Below are positions 12,237-22,771 of a stretch of 64,000 bases of DNA, one piece after another. Positions within the stretch are counted from its first letter, which is position 1. Every line of letters starts with the position of its first letter. Source of the stretch: Lepraria neglecta (taxonomy: Eukaryota > Ascomycota > Lecanoromycetes > Lecanorales > Stereocaulaceae); contig CM065650.1 in NCBI GenBank assembly GCA_033220425.1, positions 2,666,001 to 2,730,000 on the forward strand. The letters are read 5' to 3'. Under the pieces are notes generated by a model that ran no database searches, had not been told where the DNA came from, and saw only the letters and a program-made list of their open reading frames with translations. The position numbers and the translations under genes are program-made.

Positions 12237-12357
12237 TTACGTCTAAGTCCTGGCTATCGGATTTGAACTCATTCAAGCGAGCAGCTACTTTGCTACCAAA
12301 GTCGAGGAGCTGAACTATGGATGAAGCCAAGCCAATTGCAGCCACTGCTTCTGCCAT

Positions 12358-12781
12358 TGAAGCAAGCCGTAGTGCAAGACGAAGCACACATCCCAAAAGC
12401 GCGCGTCCGAGAAGTGTGAGCAAGGTATCAGAGGATGAGGAATCGTCGGGGGCTCTAGTTGCCGCCTACGGCCACTAGCACAGACGGTATGCTTGGCAGG
12501 TATTGTCACTTTACCTAATTAAGGACATGCTACAGTCCGCTGCTTCATAGCAGTACTGTTTCATGATTCAAAAGACGGTCTACAAAGGTAAAGACGAAGT
12601 TGCAATCTATTATTCCTTGGGCGGCAGGAGCGAATCGGTTACATTCTGGGCGTACTTGAAGGCAAAGTGTCTGAGGCCTATGCTTTGCGTTCGGTGACGG
12701 AATGTACAACGACAAATGAAGGCTTGGGCTAAGAGTACGAGACGATTTGCAGATTTCAGAATGCCTAAATACTAAGGTAGA
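12358..12781. other. Intergenic upstream of the NB-ARC gene
   Basis: About 420 bases with no gene seen. It should hold the former promoter of the NB-ARC gene and the 3' end of the small gene that follows. Confidence 0.5.
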
Positions 12782-13283
12782 CTATGTTTCGCCCAAGCTC
12801 GAGTCCATCGCTATACCTCGACCTCGACGTTCCGCCGTATATGATATTTGCAGAGAGAGTCCTGCTTTACCTCTACCAACTTCAGACAACTCCTCAAGTT
12901 TGCGTCTCGGTTCCAATTCCTCGGTAGAGCCTCTCCTAGGTCCTGTCTTAATCGCATTGATCCAAATCTCAAGCTGCGCCTTCACGCCTTCGAACTCTGC
13001 GTACCCGTCAACCTTCCGCCATAAATTCCCATGTTCCTTGGAGGTCGTGGGCTTTTCTTTTGTCGTGATTTCTGTTGAGCTAGGGAGTTATCAATGGGGC
13101 TATGCGGTATAGACCGGCCAAAGGATCGAGTGGTTGCTGATGTACGTACGTGATGGTGATCTTGTCAGCTTTGAGTTTTATGAACTCGAGGGTCTTGATG
13201 GCTGCTCGTTCGATGGCGGTCTTCTCGTCATCGTCAAAGAATATGTTGTTGGGCGGGAAGGTCACTGTGGGCTTCGACATCAT
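12782..13283 (-). CDS. Small hypothetical protein, two exons
   Basis: I do not recognise a family. The predicted protein has about 143 residues, with exons 13283-13150 and 13079-12782 joined over a 70-bp intron (donor GTACGT, acceptor CCCTAG). The join gives a continuous frame through KITIT-STEITTKEK. The N-terminal part is PTVTFPPNNIFFDDDEKTAIERAAIKTLEFI, the middle is Lys/Glu-rich with one Trp-containing helix-like stretch (LEIWINAIKTG), and the C-terminal part is polar with Arg/Glu clusters. There is no signal peptide or membrane segment, so it is probably a soluble cytosolic or nuclear protein. The clean splice and the open frame on both sides are the reasons to call it real. Confidence 0.55.
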
Positions 13284-14423
13284 GGATCGCGAGAAGCCAG
13301 TTAGAAAGACGAGAGCTTGATAAATGAAAGTGGTCTGTGGATGGAATTCTGGAATCTGACTAGGTATTGTTGATGCAAGACAAGACGAGACAGAGCGAGT
13401 AGCTTGGATTTATGATCGCTCCCCACTCTTACAGCAAGAAGAGGCAGTTCTAGACTTGACATCAAAAAAATTCAGCCAGCCACGGCACGGTCTGGACCGA
13501 TATGGCCAGCGGACGCCATACAGAAAGAGAACTGAACACTGATGCAGGGTGCGCAAATGAGACAGCGCTAGGCAATGCGATGGTTTACTGGCGCCAGGCA
13601 TAGCGGCCCACCCCGTGGTAAGCCTAAAGAGAGAAGCATTACTCCTTTTAGTATGACTGAATGGATGTATATCAGCCTATGCTCCATAAGCACTGACTCG
13701 CAAGTCATGAGCGGACATGCAAAGGGTCGAATTGATTGATATGTCCTGATGCCTTCTCAAGCTGTTCCTGAACGAAAGCCGCCTCCTGGTTCCCACAATG
13801 CAAAAGTCCGAGACTCGTTATCTTGAAAAGGACCTGGGAACGAGCCTCTACTCGCATGTAGCGATAAAACCCGAGGTGCTCTATGCGATCCATTGACAAG
13901 CCTTTCAAGATATTCGATATCAGCCAAGAGCAATGAGGTAGCACTGTAGAGTGCTCTGCAAAGCATGTGGATCCAAAAGAGGCTGCTCGAGTCAAGCTGA
14001 GTCTTAAGTCTGGCCCCCAGCCGTTTGTGAGGTCATTCCACTGACTCTTAACGATTCATAACGGTTGTATTTCGGCATAGAGGTACGCATCTTGCGCCCA
14101 AGAATCACTCGCGCTTCCTCACACTTAATGGGTGGCTATTACTACAGGCTTCAATGCGTTCTGGAGATGAAGTCTGCCTACCAAACGAACGCGTTGCTGA
14201 CTAAGCTGTTCCTTATTGCGGCGGTCATTGTCAAATTCCATCCAGCTGACAAATTCGATTGACTTGTATCTGACGGACGAAATAGATGTGGGAGGTCAGC
14301 GGCTTGTATGATGTATTTCAATATGTATACCCTATAGACTGCATTTCTATCATGCCACGTTATTCCATTACAGCTTGCTTTGCGTCCCATGCTTCCAGTT
14401 TCTCTGCACTTCTTCCCATACAA
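13284..14423. other. Intergenic; one doubtful small ORF
   Basis: About 1.1 kb. A 96-codon ORF on the reverse strand (13705-13995, MTRAASFGSTCF...) has no recognisable domain and may be chance. Nothing else is recognised. Confidence 0.4.
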
Positions 14424-16356
14424 TTAGGATGCTGTAGCCTGAGGCACCCCATTCGTGATGGATCCATATGGCACAGCCGGGTACTTCCCATTGCAAGAAT
14501 AGTCATACTTTGCGTTGGCCAGCAACTGTTGCTGGACTGTAATGAAGGTCTGCAACTCGCACCATCCATCGGTCCTATTGCCGCAACTTGGATAGCTTGC
14601 ACCGAGCGGAACTGTGCGTTGGTTGATAATGAAATGTACGTATGAAGTTGGCGGCCCAGATGTATAAGCAGTGGTGCCAACTTCCGTGCGGTTGGCCGCT
14701 ACGGGTTGTGGTGCTTTGATGATCTCGATGTCGAGACGGCCGCCAAAAGACTGGATGTGAGAGACAATGAGCGATCGAGTTGGAGGGATACCTGTTGGGG
14801 GGAGGACTGGAGCAAATTGGGTCAGGCCGAATGCGGTTAAGATGCCGGCAATGTTCGTGTCATGGGTGAAGTCAAAGTAGAGAGTTTGGTTTAGAGGGAA
14901 GGTAACGGTATTGTTATCGAGTGTGATGTTGTCTTGTGCGGTGGCAGTGGATATGGTGTGGTTGGTCAATCTTGCTAGTACCTCTTCAACGTACCCAATT
15001 CCCACAGCACGACCTGTTGGTGATTCGAAGTAGTTGTTCCCAGCAAAAGCGATGTCAATGGAGTATTCGAACCCCTGCCACTCCTCATAGGTAAAGAGGT
15101 CACAGAAGGCTGAATAGCCAAAGGCTACAGTCTCATAAGGGCACAGTGTTTGCACACTACGGGACTCACATTAGCAAGCTGTCGAATTATACGCATGAGG
15201 AGACATACTTGTAGACATCAGCAACAGTCCAATTGAAGCTGGGGGACAATGCGTTGAATCGAGCTGTTGCATTCTTCAAATAGATCTTCTCCCAGATTAC
15301 GGAGGCGTTGGTGCCTCCAGCAGCCACTGCCGAATTGGAGTTGTTGCAGTTATCGTAGCCAGCCAAGCTGTTGTTGAACCCAGCCCCTTCAATGATGAGC
15401 TCCAAAGTTGCATTGTTTGTCCACGTTAGACCGAAAAACCCAGCCATGAAGTATTCCGCGCTCTTCAACATGCGATCTTGGGTGGTAGTCCTTGCAATGA
15501 TCTTGGTGCTCGTGTTGTAGAGATGCCCATAGTTGTAGTAATGTAAGACACCGGAGTCAAAGAGCTCTTGTCGCCCGACTGGCACGAGGATTTCCGCTCC
15601 AAGCCCGTATGAGTAGCTGTTCAAGAAGGAGAGGGCGCCAGTGAAGTTGGCTGTTCCATTGGCAGCAATCGCACTCAAATTTGTCCCAACGTACTGTGCT
15701 GCCGCTCCGGTGGTTGGGTAACGGCTACCGTGGCGATGGAGCACATGGACTTGGCTGATGTTGGCACCAGCTGGCAATGGGTATTCGTTGACGCCGAAGC
15801 CGATTGGATTGGGGAAGTAGGGGCTCAGTTGGCCCATAAGTTGAAAGATGCTCGCATTGGTTGTATCTCCAACGATTGGAAGAGAAGTCTCGAGGGGCGT
15901 ATTAGGGACGAAGGATCTGGATGCACCGAAGGGGGCTGGGTTGGTCTCAGCCAGGAATGGCGCTCTACCAGTGGCAGTTGGACCTTGAAGCTCGATTAGT
16001 GATCGACTCTAATTCCATTGGGTGTGTAACAGCTTACCAGCAAAGATTTCTGGGGTAGTCTGGAAGTATTGGGGGACTTTGCTACTGCTGCTTGCTGTAG
16101 TGGTGGCTCGCTTCTCAAACCAGGCTGCGCGGACCAGGCTGAGCGCGGTCACTAGTAGGAGCACGGAGGAGATCATCGTGAAGACGACGGTCTTGGTCCT
16201 TGAATATGTGCTCTGAGTTGGTAATGGCTTGGGGTCAAGGTCCTCTGTGGAGAGATATTGAGGTAAGTCCTGGAGGGCGACTTCCTCGGGAACGTTGAGC
16301 TTTTTGTATGTGTAATCCATGCTTGCCAAGTTGAGCTCGTCTTTCCTTTTTCTCAT
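14424..16356 (-). CDS. Histidine acid phosphatase/phytase-like, membrane-anchored
   Basis: Three exons: 16356-16038, 15983-15209 and 15156-14424, with 54- and 52-bp introns, coding 608 aa (596 if the second ATG at 16320 is used). The branch-2 histidine phosphatase signature RHGSRYP (about 15740) supplies the catalytic His and Arg. The C-terminal partner is FTHDTN (HD motif, about 14870). The family hydrolyses phosphate monoesters at acid pH through a phosphohistidine intermediate. There are more than ten N-x-S/T sites and several Cys, as in secreted members. The N-terminus is not a signal peptide: about 55 polar residues precede a hydrophobic segment (about residues 56-76, VVFTMISSVLLLVTALSLV), which suggests a type II membrane anchor with the catalytic domain in the vacuole/ER lumen or outside the cell. 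Confidence 0.9.
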
Positions 16357-17242
16357 ACATCATAGCGCACGTGTTGAGGCAATTCGCCATAATTGAGCGA
16401 TCTGATGCGGGTGTGCAAGGTACGCCTGCTCGGGCTTCTTCTCGTGCCTGAATCTGGACATGGTGATGACGCCAGTAAGCCGTCCGGGCGGGGTTCGGAG
16501 AAAGGGTGTGGGGGGTGGGAAGCCAATCAGATCGCAGTTTTGAAAGGTGTGTGCTTCTAGAGCTGCAAGTCTCCGAGTAGTGCAAGTCCACACCGTTGGA
16601 CAGCTATCGGGACGGTGTTGGCAATGAAAGCTGATGAGAAAGCGAAAAGGAAAGTTTTTGAACGAGCAGAGTTCTTGGTAGAGTTGGCTTTTGGCGACTG
16701 CCCGCCGGGACTGTTTCATGAACCGCGGTCTCCTGACCCTTCGAAATCGTCTTGACCCATGCCTTGGTACTTGTTACTTATCTATTGTGATGCTGATGAA
16801 ACGATAATCATTGGACCTAGTGCAAACAATTCCTGGCAAATTTTGCTGAGGTAAGGGTGCCATCAGCTGCATTTGGATGAAGGGCAAGGCACTCTTCTGC
16901 CGTTGCAACGAAATGCGTTACTTGCACATTTGTGAAAGCCGTGTGCAATGCCTAAAGCTATCAGGCTGGAGCTTACCTTGCTTCGAGCTTGCTGGCTTTG
17001 CGTCTCCTGCACAATCTGACCCCGCGTAGTTATCATTGGGCAACTACATCTCTGCCAATCACTAATATACTTGGCATTGTGCCGAGTCCCAATACTGTAT
17101 CAAGCGTGCATACGGCATGGGAGCTTCGACGCCTTGCTGGCGGGGCGTCCTCGCTGGTAGGATTTCTGAGTTGTTCTTCGCGGTTTGTGTCTGATTAAGG
17201 TCTTTTTCGAAACATCGTTTTGCAAACGAAGCCTGCGCGAAT
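16357..17242. other. Divergent intergenic region
   Basis: About 890 bases between divergently oriented genes (phosphatase and the second NLR). Overlapping short ORFs here have no recognisable content. Presumed promoter region for both. Confidence 0.45.
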
Positions 17243-20200
17243 ATGGTCAAGCAAGGTGTCACTGTACTCTACGAACGCCAAGCCCCCGTCGTCGCAGATA
17301 TCGTGTTCGGTCATGGCTTGCGCGGGGATCTCTTCGAGACGTGGAGCAAAAGCTCCGTTTGCTGGCCTCGAGATCTACTCCAAAAAGATATGCTAAATGC
17401 GAGGATTATGATTTGGGGCTATGATTCAACCGTTGCAAACATTAAATCTTTCTCAAGTCAAAACAGTATTTTTGGCCACTCGCAGAACCTCCTCAGTGAC
17501 TTTGCCAGGAAGAGGAGGGATAAGGATCAGGCTGGTGAACTGCGCATTGCATAATCTATTGTCATAATGAGTATGACCCTACAGAAAGACCGACCTCTCA
17601 TCTTCGTAGGTCATAGCCTGCGAGGTCTTGTGATTAAGGAGGTATGCTTCGCCCGTCCCCATGATTTCAAGAGCTGATAGCGGTGCGTGTCTCAAAGGCA
17701 CTCATCAGGTCTGCTGAATACCTTCACAATAAACAAAATGAGCGGCTCGGATTGTTCTATACACACACCAAAGGCGTCGTGTTCCTAGGCACACCGTACA
17801 GGGGTAGTAGCAAGACTGGTCACGCTCATCTGGTAGCAAATGTTGCCAAGGTTGCTCTAAGGCGACCAAACGAACATCTGGTGAACAACCTTGAACAAGA
17901 TTCCGATGTTCTAGAGCATCAACGTAGATCCTTCAGCTCGATTGATTCAGATCTACCCCGAACTTGTCTCTACGAGGAGATTCCCACAGGAATTGGCATG
18001 GTACGCTCCTAATGTTCTCCATCCTTTGTATATATAAGCCACCTTCATAGAACGTCCGATCACATCATAGCGCTGGTTGACGCAACTGCCAATACCCAGC
18101 GGTTAGATAAGCAGAAAGATTGTCCTTCAGCGGCCTCGGGACTGTGCTGTGTATCTATTGGAGATTGTTTGGGTTGGTTCAGAGCTCGGAGATCTGATCT
18201 TCGTGAATTACAGAATCTAAAGAAGCGCAGCTCGCGCAGAAAAGTACGTGCTCGTGACTTCTGTGAATATTTAGACATATCTAGTAACGAAATAGGTATT
18301 CTCGATAGCTTGCGCTTCCCCATAATTGACCAAAGATACGATGAGATTGCAGAAGCACACAGAAATACGTTTCAATGGCTGTACGGCCTACCTGGTCGTG
18401 GTTTTGTGGATTGGCTCCAGGGAGACAAAGATATTTCTTGGATCTCAGGCATGGCTGGGGCCGGCAAGTCTACACTTATGAAATACGCATACGATGATGA
18501 GAGGACGCGAGTCCACCTCAGTCACAGCCTCCGAGACAGGAGATTATGTGTCGCGGGCTTCTTCCGCGATAGTGGCAGTCCCCTGCAAAAGTTTGCTATC
18601 GGGCTGCTTCGATCAATCTTACTCTAGATACTGGAGGATTCCCCTGCCATTCACCCTATCGTTGTTCCTCGCCAATGGAAAGAGTGTATGAACATGTCTG
18701 ACTCAATGAACCCTTATCTACCGTGGTCTCTCCGAGAATTACGCATTGCCTCCAAAGGTGTTATGAAGCAGAAGCTCATGAGCCTAAGTGTGTGTCTATT
18801 CATTGATGGACTTGACGAGTACTCCGGCAATCATGAAGAGATCGTCGAATTTTTTGAGACCATTATCAGCTTCTCGGCAAACAAGCAGACAAATCTGAAA
18901 GCCTGCATATCAAGCCGGCCTTTGACAGTGTTTAAACATGGCTTCAGACACCACCGGCGACTGAAGGTCCAAGATCTGACGGACGGAGATATCTGGACCT
19001 ATGTTTCTACTGCCCTTGCTACTTATGGCGAGATGAACGAGGACGCTGACAAGGATGTGGGAAGGACTATAGATCTTGTGAATGCTGTTGTGAGAAAGGC
19101 CTCTGGTGTCTTTCTCTGGGTCCGTCTGGTGGTTACATCACTCGGCGAGGGCCTCAGGGACGGTGATAGACTTTCTGAGCTCCAGGCCAGGGTGAGTGAA
19201 ATTCCGCAAGATCTAGAGGGATTTACCAGCGCATGCTGGGAAATATCAAATCTGGACACAAGCAACAAGCTGCGCAATACTTCGAAATTCTGCAAAGAGC
19301 GAGCCGGCCCTTTGACGTTGCTAGAATTTGCTCTCGCCGATGAAGGTGCTGGAGAAGCCATCGCACAACCTATTGGCCCGATAGAACCTCGAAGGAAGCT
19401 CGGACTGTGCCAATTGATGGAGAAGCGGCTGAAGAGCCGCTGCGCCGGCGTCGTCGAGCTCATAAACACACCTTGCTGGGAGCATAAGCTTGAGTACGGG
19501 ATCTACTGAGGGAGCTGTTCAGTTCCTCCATCAGACTGTCAAAGAGTATCTAGCCTTACCAGATACTCTGATGTCTTTGGATGTTGTGAGTGCGGCTGGA
19601 TTCGACCCTAGTTTAGCCCTACTTAGCTTGCATGTCAGCCTACTAAAGGACTCTCATGTCGGTACGAGGACATTCACAAATGGTGAAATTGGACAATGGC
19701 GGCAACTGGTTCAGGAAGGCTGGTTTTATACACGAAGGCTTGGACGCGGTAGAGACAGGCCACAAGCCAAATTGCTAGATGAAATGGACCGCACAATCAT
19801 GGAACAAGAAATTGTGGCGAGTGCACACTGGACTAACCAGGTTTACGAAGAGACTTTCGTAGAAGAACATCCGTCGTTCTTGTCTTTCACGGCTTGAGAA
19901 GGCCTGGTTTTGTATGTAGAGGAAAATTTAAATGGTTCTTTGCTCGATTCACATCATGATTTACCTTCGGAACTGCGTTACCATGCCACACTTGGCCATG
20001 AGCACGGCATTAATGATCGAATGCTGTTTTCAACGGAGATGATTCTCTGCTCCTAAGAAAAGGTGCTGATGTCAATTGGAAATCTGATTTCAAAGACTCT
20101 ACATGGCAGCGGATCATTGGAATTGTGAGATGCATCCATCACTTGAAGCTGCCATGGCAAGTACCGGGTGTTCTACAAGTACTAGTTGATTATGGTGCGG

Positions 20201-20451
20201 ATTGTAATGCGCCAATCGAATTTGGAGAGACACCCCTTGATATCCTATCCAGAGCATTTTCCGAGTCCACAGATGCTCGAGTCGAACGGCTATTGTCAAC
20301 TCTCAAGGCCCGTGGCGGTATCAGGCGGTTTGCCAGGCCTGCTATGGCCATCTACGGTGGTAAGAAGACCAGAGTATGCAAGACTAGCAGGCCTGAGACC
20401 ACCAAGCCCAACGACAGAAGCAGCGACGCCGAGAATCACTCAGAGCATTGA
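17243..20451 (+). pseudogene. Hydrolase-NACHT-ankyrin NLR-like gene, multiply broken
   Basis: A second STAND/NLR-type gene with a different architecture. N-terminal: an alpha/beta-hydrolase (SesB/DUF676-like) domain, VVADIVFGHGLRG...WPRDLL...IMIWGYDS, then RPLIFVGHSLRGLVIKEALI, with a 58-bp intron at 17640-17697. Middle: a linker and NACHT with Walker A GMAGAGKSTLMK (about 18448), Walker B LSVCLFIDGLDEYSG and the fungal NACHT block ACISSRPLTVF. Then the winged-helix-like part (VQFLHQTVKEYL) and remnants of ankyrin repeats (LVDYGADCNAPIEFGETPLDIL). Damage includes stops in continuous frame near 17551, 18626 and 19895 and frame changes near 18050, 19490 and 20055. The hydrolase nucleophile elbow reads GHSLRG instead of GHSLGG. 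Not functional as it stands. Confidence 0.85.
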
Positions 20452-20591
20452 TTGGGCGGTGAAAGGCAAACAGGCATGCAGTGGCATCGATAATCATATT
20501 TTGACATCTTCGCCACTATGCCTTAGATGGTCAGGTAGTCTTGCTCGGTATCAGAATGCACTCTACACAAAAAACCATATCTCTTGGCCGA

Positions 20592-22312
20592 CTATTCAGC
20601 ACGATCTTCAGCCACCACCGCAAACACCATCCCCGAATCTTTCAGATCGAACGCCCATTGCCCCTCTTCGAATCCCTTTCTAGCGGACAGCTTAACTTCA
20701 ACGTCTGCATCCGGCTCCATGACTACTGCAGCAACGTTGGTGTTCTTGGTGGTCGGCATAGACCATTGGCCTGCAGTAGGCGCCATATCATAGCGCACGA
20801 TAAACATCGCCACCACCGCAAGGATTTCATTGGTCGCAAAATGACGACCTGGACATAGAGTCGTACCGCCTCCGAATGCCCTGAACGCCGCTGCATTTGG
20901 TCGCCTTCCACTGTTTGTCTTCCGAGGCTCGTCTTTCATGAAGCGTCTTGGATTGAACTCGTCTACGTCGGAACCCCAAATCGAACTATCCTTGTGAATG
21001 ACGCGGCTAGGCATCTGGATCATACAGTCTTTCTTCAGAAGCCATTTGCCATCTAGAACGGTGTCTTCCATCACCTGACGGACCGAAGTACCCATGGATC
21101 GATAGCGGAGGACCTCTTGGAACGTGGAGGTCAGTAAAGGGCAGTTCTGCTTGAGGGTAGTGATATCGAGGCTACGGACTAAACCCTTATCGCTGGGGTT
21201 TGAGGTGACGAGGGCACCGAACTCGTTTCGGAGCTCATCAAGCAAGCCTGGATGTGAATATACAAGGAATAACATCCAGAATACTGCAGGTGCAGTATTA
21301 ACGAGAATAGCCACCGCTCCTCCAACTTCGAAGCGCGCAATGTCTTCTACGGAGACTCCATTCCTTGCGCTTAATTCGTATCGGTTCTTCATCCATACCG
21401 AGCCTTCTTTGTGGCCGTCATTGTGGAGATATTGTTCAAAAGCTTTCACGACTTTAGCGCGACCGGCTATTCCTTTGTGCGCTGTGATAGATGGAAGGAT
21501 CCCGAGGAGGATCGCCATGATGTTGCTTTCGAATTGCCTGATGGAAAGATTAGCTATGCAATCAGTCCAAGAGCCATAATAGGGGGAAATTACCAAAATG
21601 CATCTACCACCATCAAGTCCTTGAATGGATTCTGTGGGCCATAGACCGAGTTTGTTGTTGCCGCTGTCACACTCCGACGAAGCCACTTAGCAAGACCTAT
21701 CTTGGTACGCGTACCTGGAGCTGGTTTCAGACTGTCAAGAGATGCCGCAATGTTCTGGATCATCACACGATTCATCTCGTCGAGACCATGACCAGCCGAA
21801 AGCGCAGCTCGCATACCCGCATAACTCTCCATCGACAGCCCCCAGTCGCCCTCGTCGCCATTCACATTCTTCATCATGATCTTGTGCGTTTCTGCACTTA
21901 TGCCGCAGATCTTAGCCGCAAATTTTGCTTCAATGGGAGGGAAAGCCAAGGTTTTCGGTTGTTTTTGTACGGCCTGTATTAGTTCTGGCGTGGTGACAAT
22001 GTACATCTTCTGCCCAGGTAGTAATATGGTGAAGATGGGTGATGGGCATTGATGACTACACAAATAGCAGTCAATTAAGTGAAACGTCGAAGTCAGATAT
22101 TACGGTGGAAGGTGCAAATACCTCAGTTGGACGTAGTAGTTGAATTTGCTCCGCATAAGGCCAATGACATGACCAACGTAAGGAATTGATCCCGGCACGA
22201 GAGGCGGCTGTCTTGGATCTTGGGTGGATGCTAAAATACGAGTAAAAACATAGTATGTCCCTAAGCCAAGTGCCAAGAGCAGGGGCAATGTTGTTGGTGA
22301 GAGAACGGCCAT
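20592..22312 (-). CDS. Cytochrome P450 monooxygenase
   Basis: Three exons, 22312-22122, 22055-21594 and 21537-20592 (introns 66 and 56 bp), give exactly 533 codons (532 aa). An in-frame ATG 27 bases upstream (22339) is an alternative start. The N-terminal hydrophobic segment (LSPTTLPLLLALGLGTYYVF) is the ER anchor, followed by the Pro-rich hinge PPLVPGSIPYVGH. The ExxR motif is EVLRYRS, the PERF-like motif is FNPRRF, and the haem-binding loop is FGGGTTLCPGRHFA with the axial Cys. The I-helix has GGAVAILVNTAPAVFW, resembling CYP7/CYP8-like and related fungal P450s, where the usual acid-alcohol pair is altered. Substrate unknown; no other biosynthetic-cluster gene lies nearby. No breaks, unlike its neighbours. 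Confidence 0.93.
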
Positions 22313-22573
22313 TGTAGCTTTGGAAGTGTGAGTTCTCACAGCGCTACGGTAACCTTGTCAGGGGTCTGTGGGTATGTCTAGATTGATTTCGACCACCTGC
22401 TCAATTTTTTGAATGGGAAGATGAGGAGAGAAGAGCGCTTGATTTGATGAATGTTCGCGTGTGTGCTTCTACCCATTCTAGCCTCAAACGTGAGCAGCGG
22501 CTGCTTTAAGGTGAGCCGGGGTGAGGGGCCCTGAGCAACGCTTGAGCTATACCTGTGCCGAGGTGAGCTCCCG

Positions 22574-22771
22574 CGGGGCGGTCTCGCTCATATTGTACTG
22601 GCTAGGCGGTTCAATCAGGCTTAACATGGCCCGACCCTTTCACTACATCATGTCCAATGCTAATACATTTCCCGGGGCGGTCTCGCTCATATTGTACTGG
22701 CTAGGCGGTTCAATCAGGCTTAACATGGCCCGACCCTTTCACTACATCATGTCCAATGCTAATACATTTCC
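22574..22771. repeat. Perfect 99-bp tandem duplication
   Basis: Two identical 99-bp copies, 22574-22672 and 22673-22771, each starting CGGGGCGGTCTCGC and ending in ATACATTTCC. The period is a multiple of three, so a forward ORF reads through both. It lies about 260 bases upstream of the P450 start codon and may be part of its promoter. Confidence 0.97.

Larger units (their letters stand above)
6381..12357 (-). pseudogene. NB-ARC/TPR NLR-like protein gene, split by a transposon and frame-broken
   Basis: A STAND/NLR-type protein of the fungal NB-ARC-TPR class. The N-terminal piece (12357-12237, MAEAVAAIGLASSIVQLLDF...) is the usual fungal STAND N-terminal helix domain. It continues at 10176 with TIKVQLPLILNTVKRTQEQ once the 2-kb pogo element is subtracted. 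The NB-ARC core follows: VGRE at the domain start, Walker A GIGGVGKSQIAIE, Walker B WLMVLDNADD, an ITTRD-type sensor 1 and GLPLA-like YLPLAIS. Then come about ten TPR units of the kinesin-light-chain type (for example MNNLGVALARQRKFDEAEEL) ending in a Glu/Lys-rich tail. Damage: the transposon, a one-base frame change beside the insertion, a TGA near 7786 in otherwise continuous frame, and a frameshift near 7300. Proteins of this class are thought to act in non-self recognition; this copy looks dead. Confidence 0.85.

Noticed and set aside
13705-13995. 96-codon reverse ORF
   Set aside because: No domain, no intron support and an overlapping alternative frame of similar length; kept only as a remark in the intergenic entry.
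20186-20683. 165-codon forward ORF
   Set aside because: It runs in a different frame from the ankyrin remnant and overlaps the P450 3' end; composition looks non-coding.
20592-22312. P450 plus hydrolase, reductase and bZIP as one secondary-metabolite cluster
   Set aside because: The genes are spread over 30 kb, separated by housekeeping genes, and no backbone synthase (PKS, NRPS, terpene) is present.
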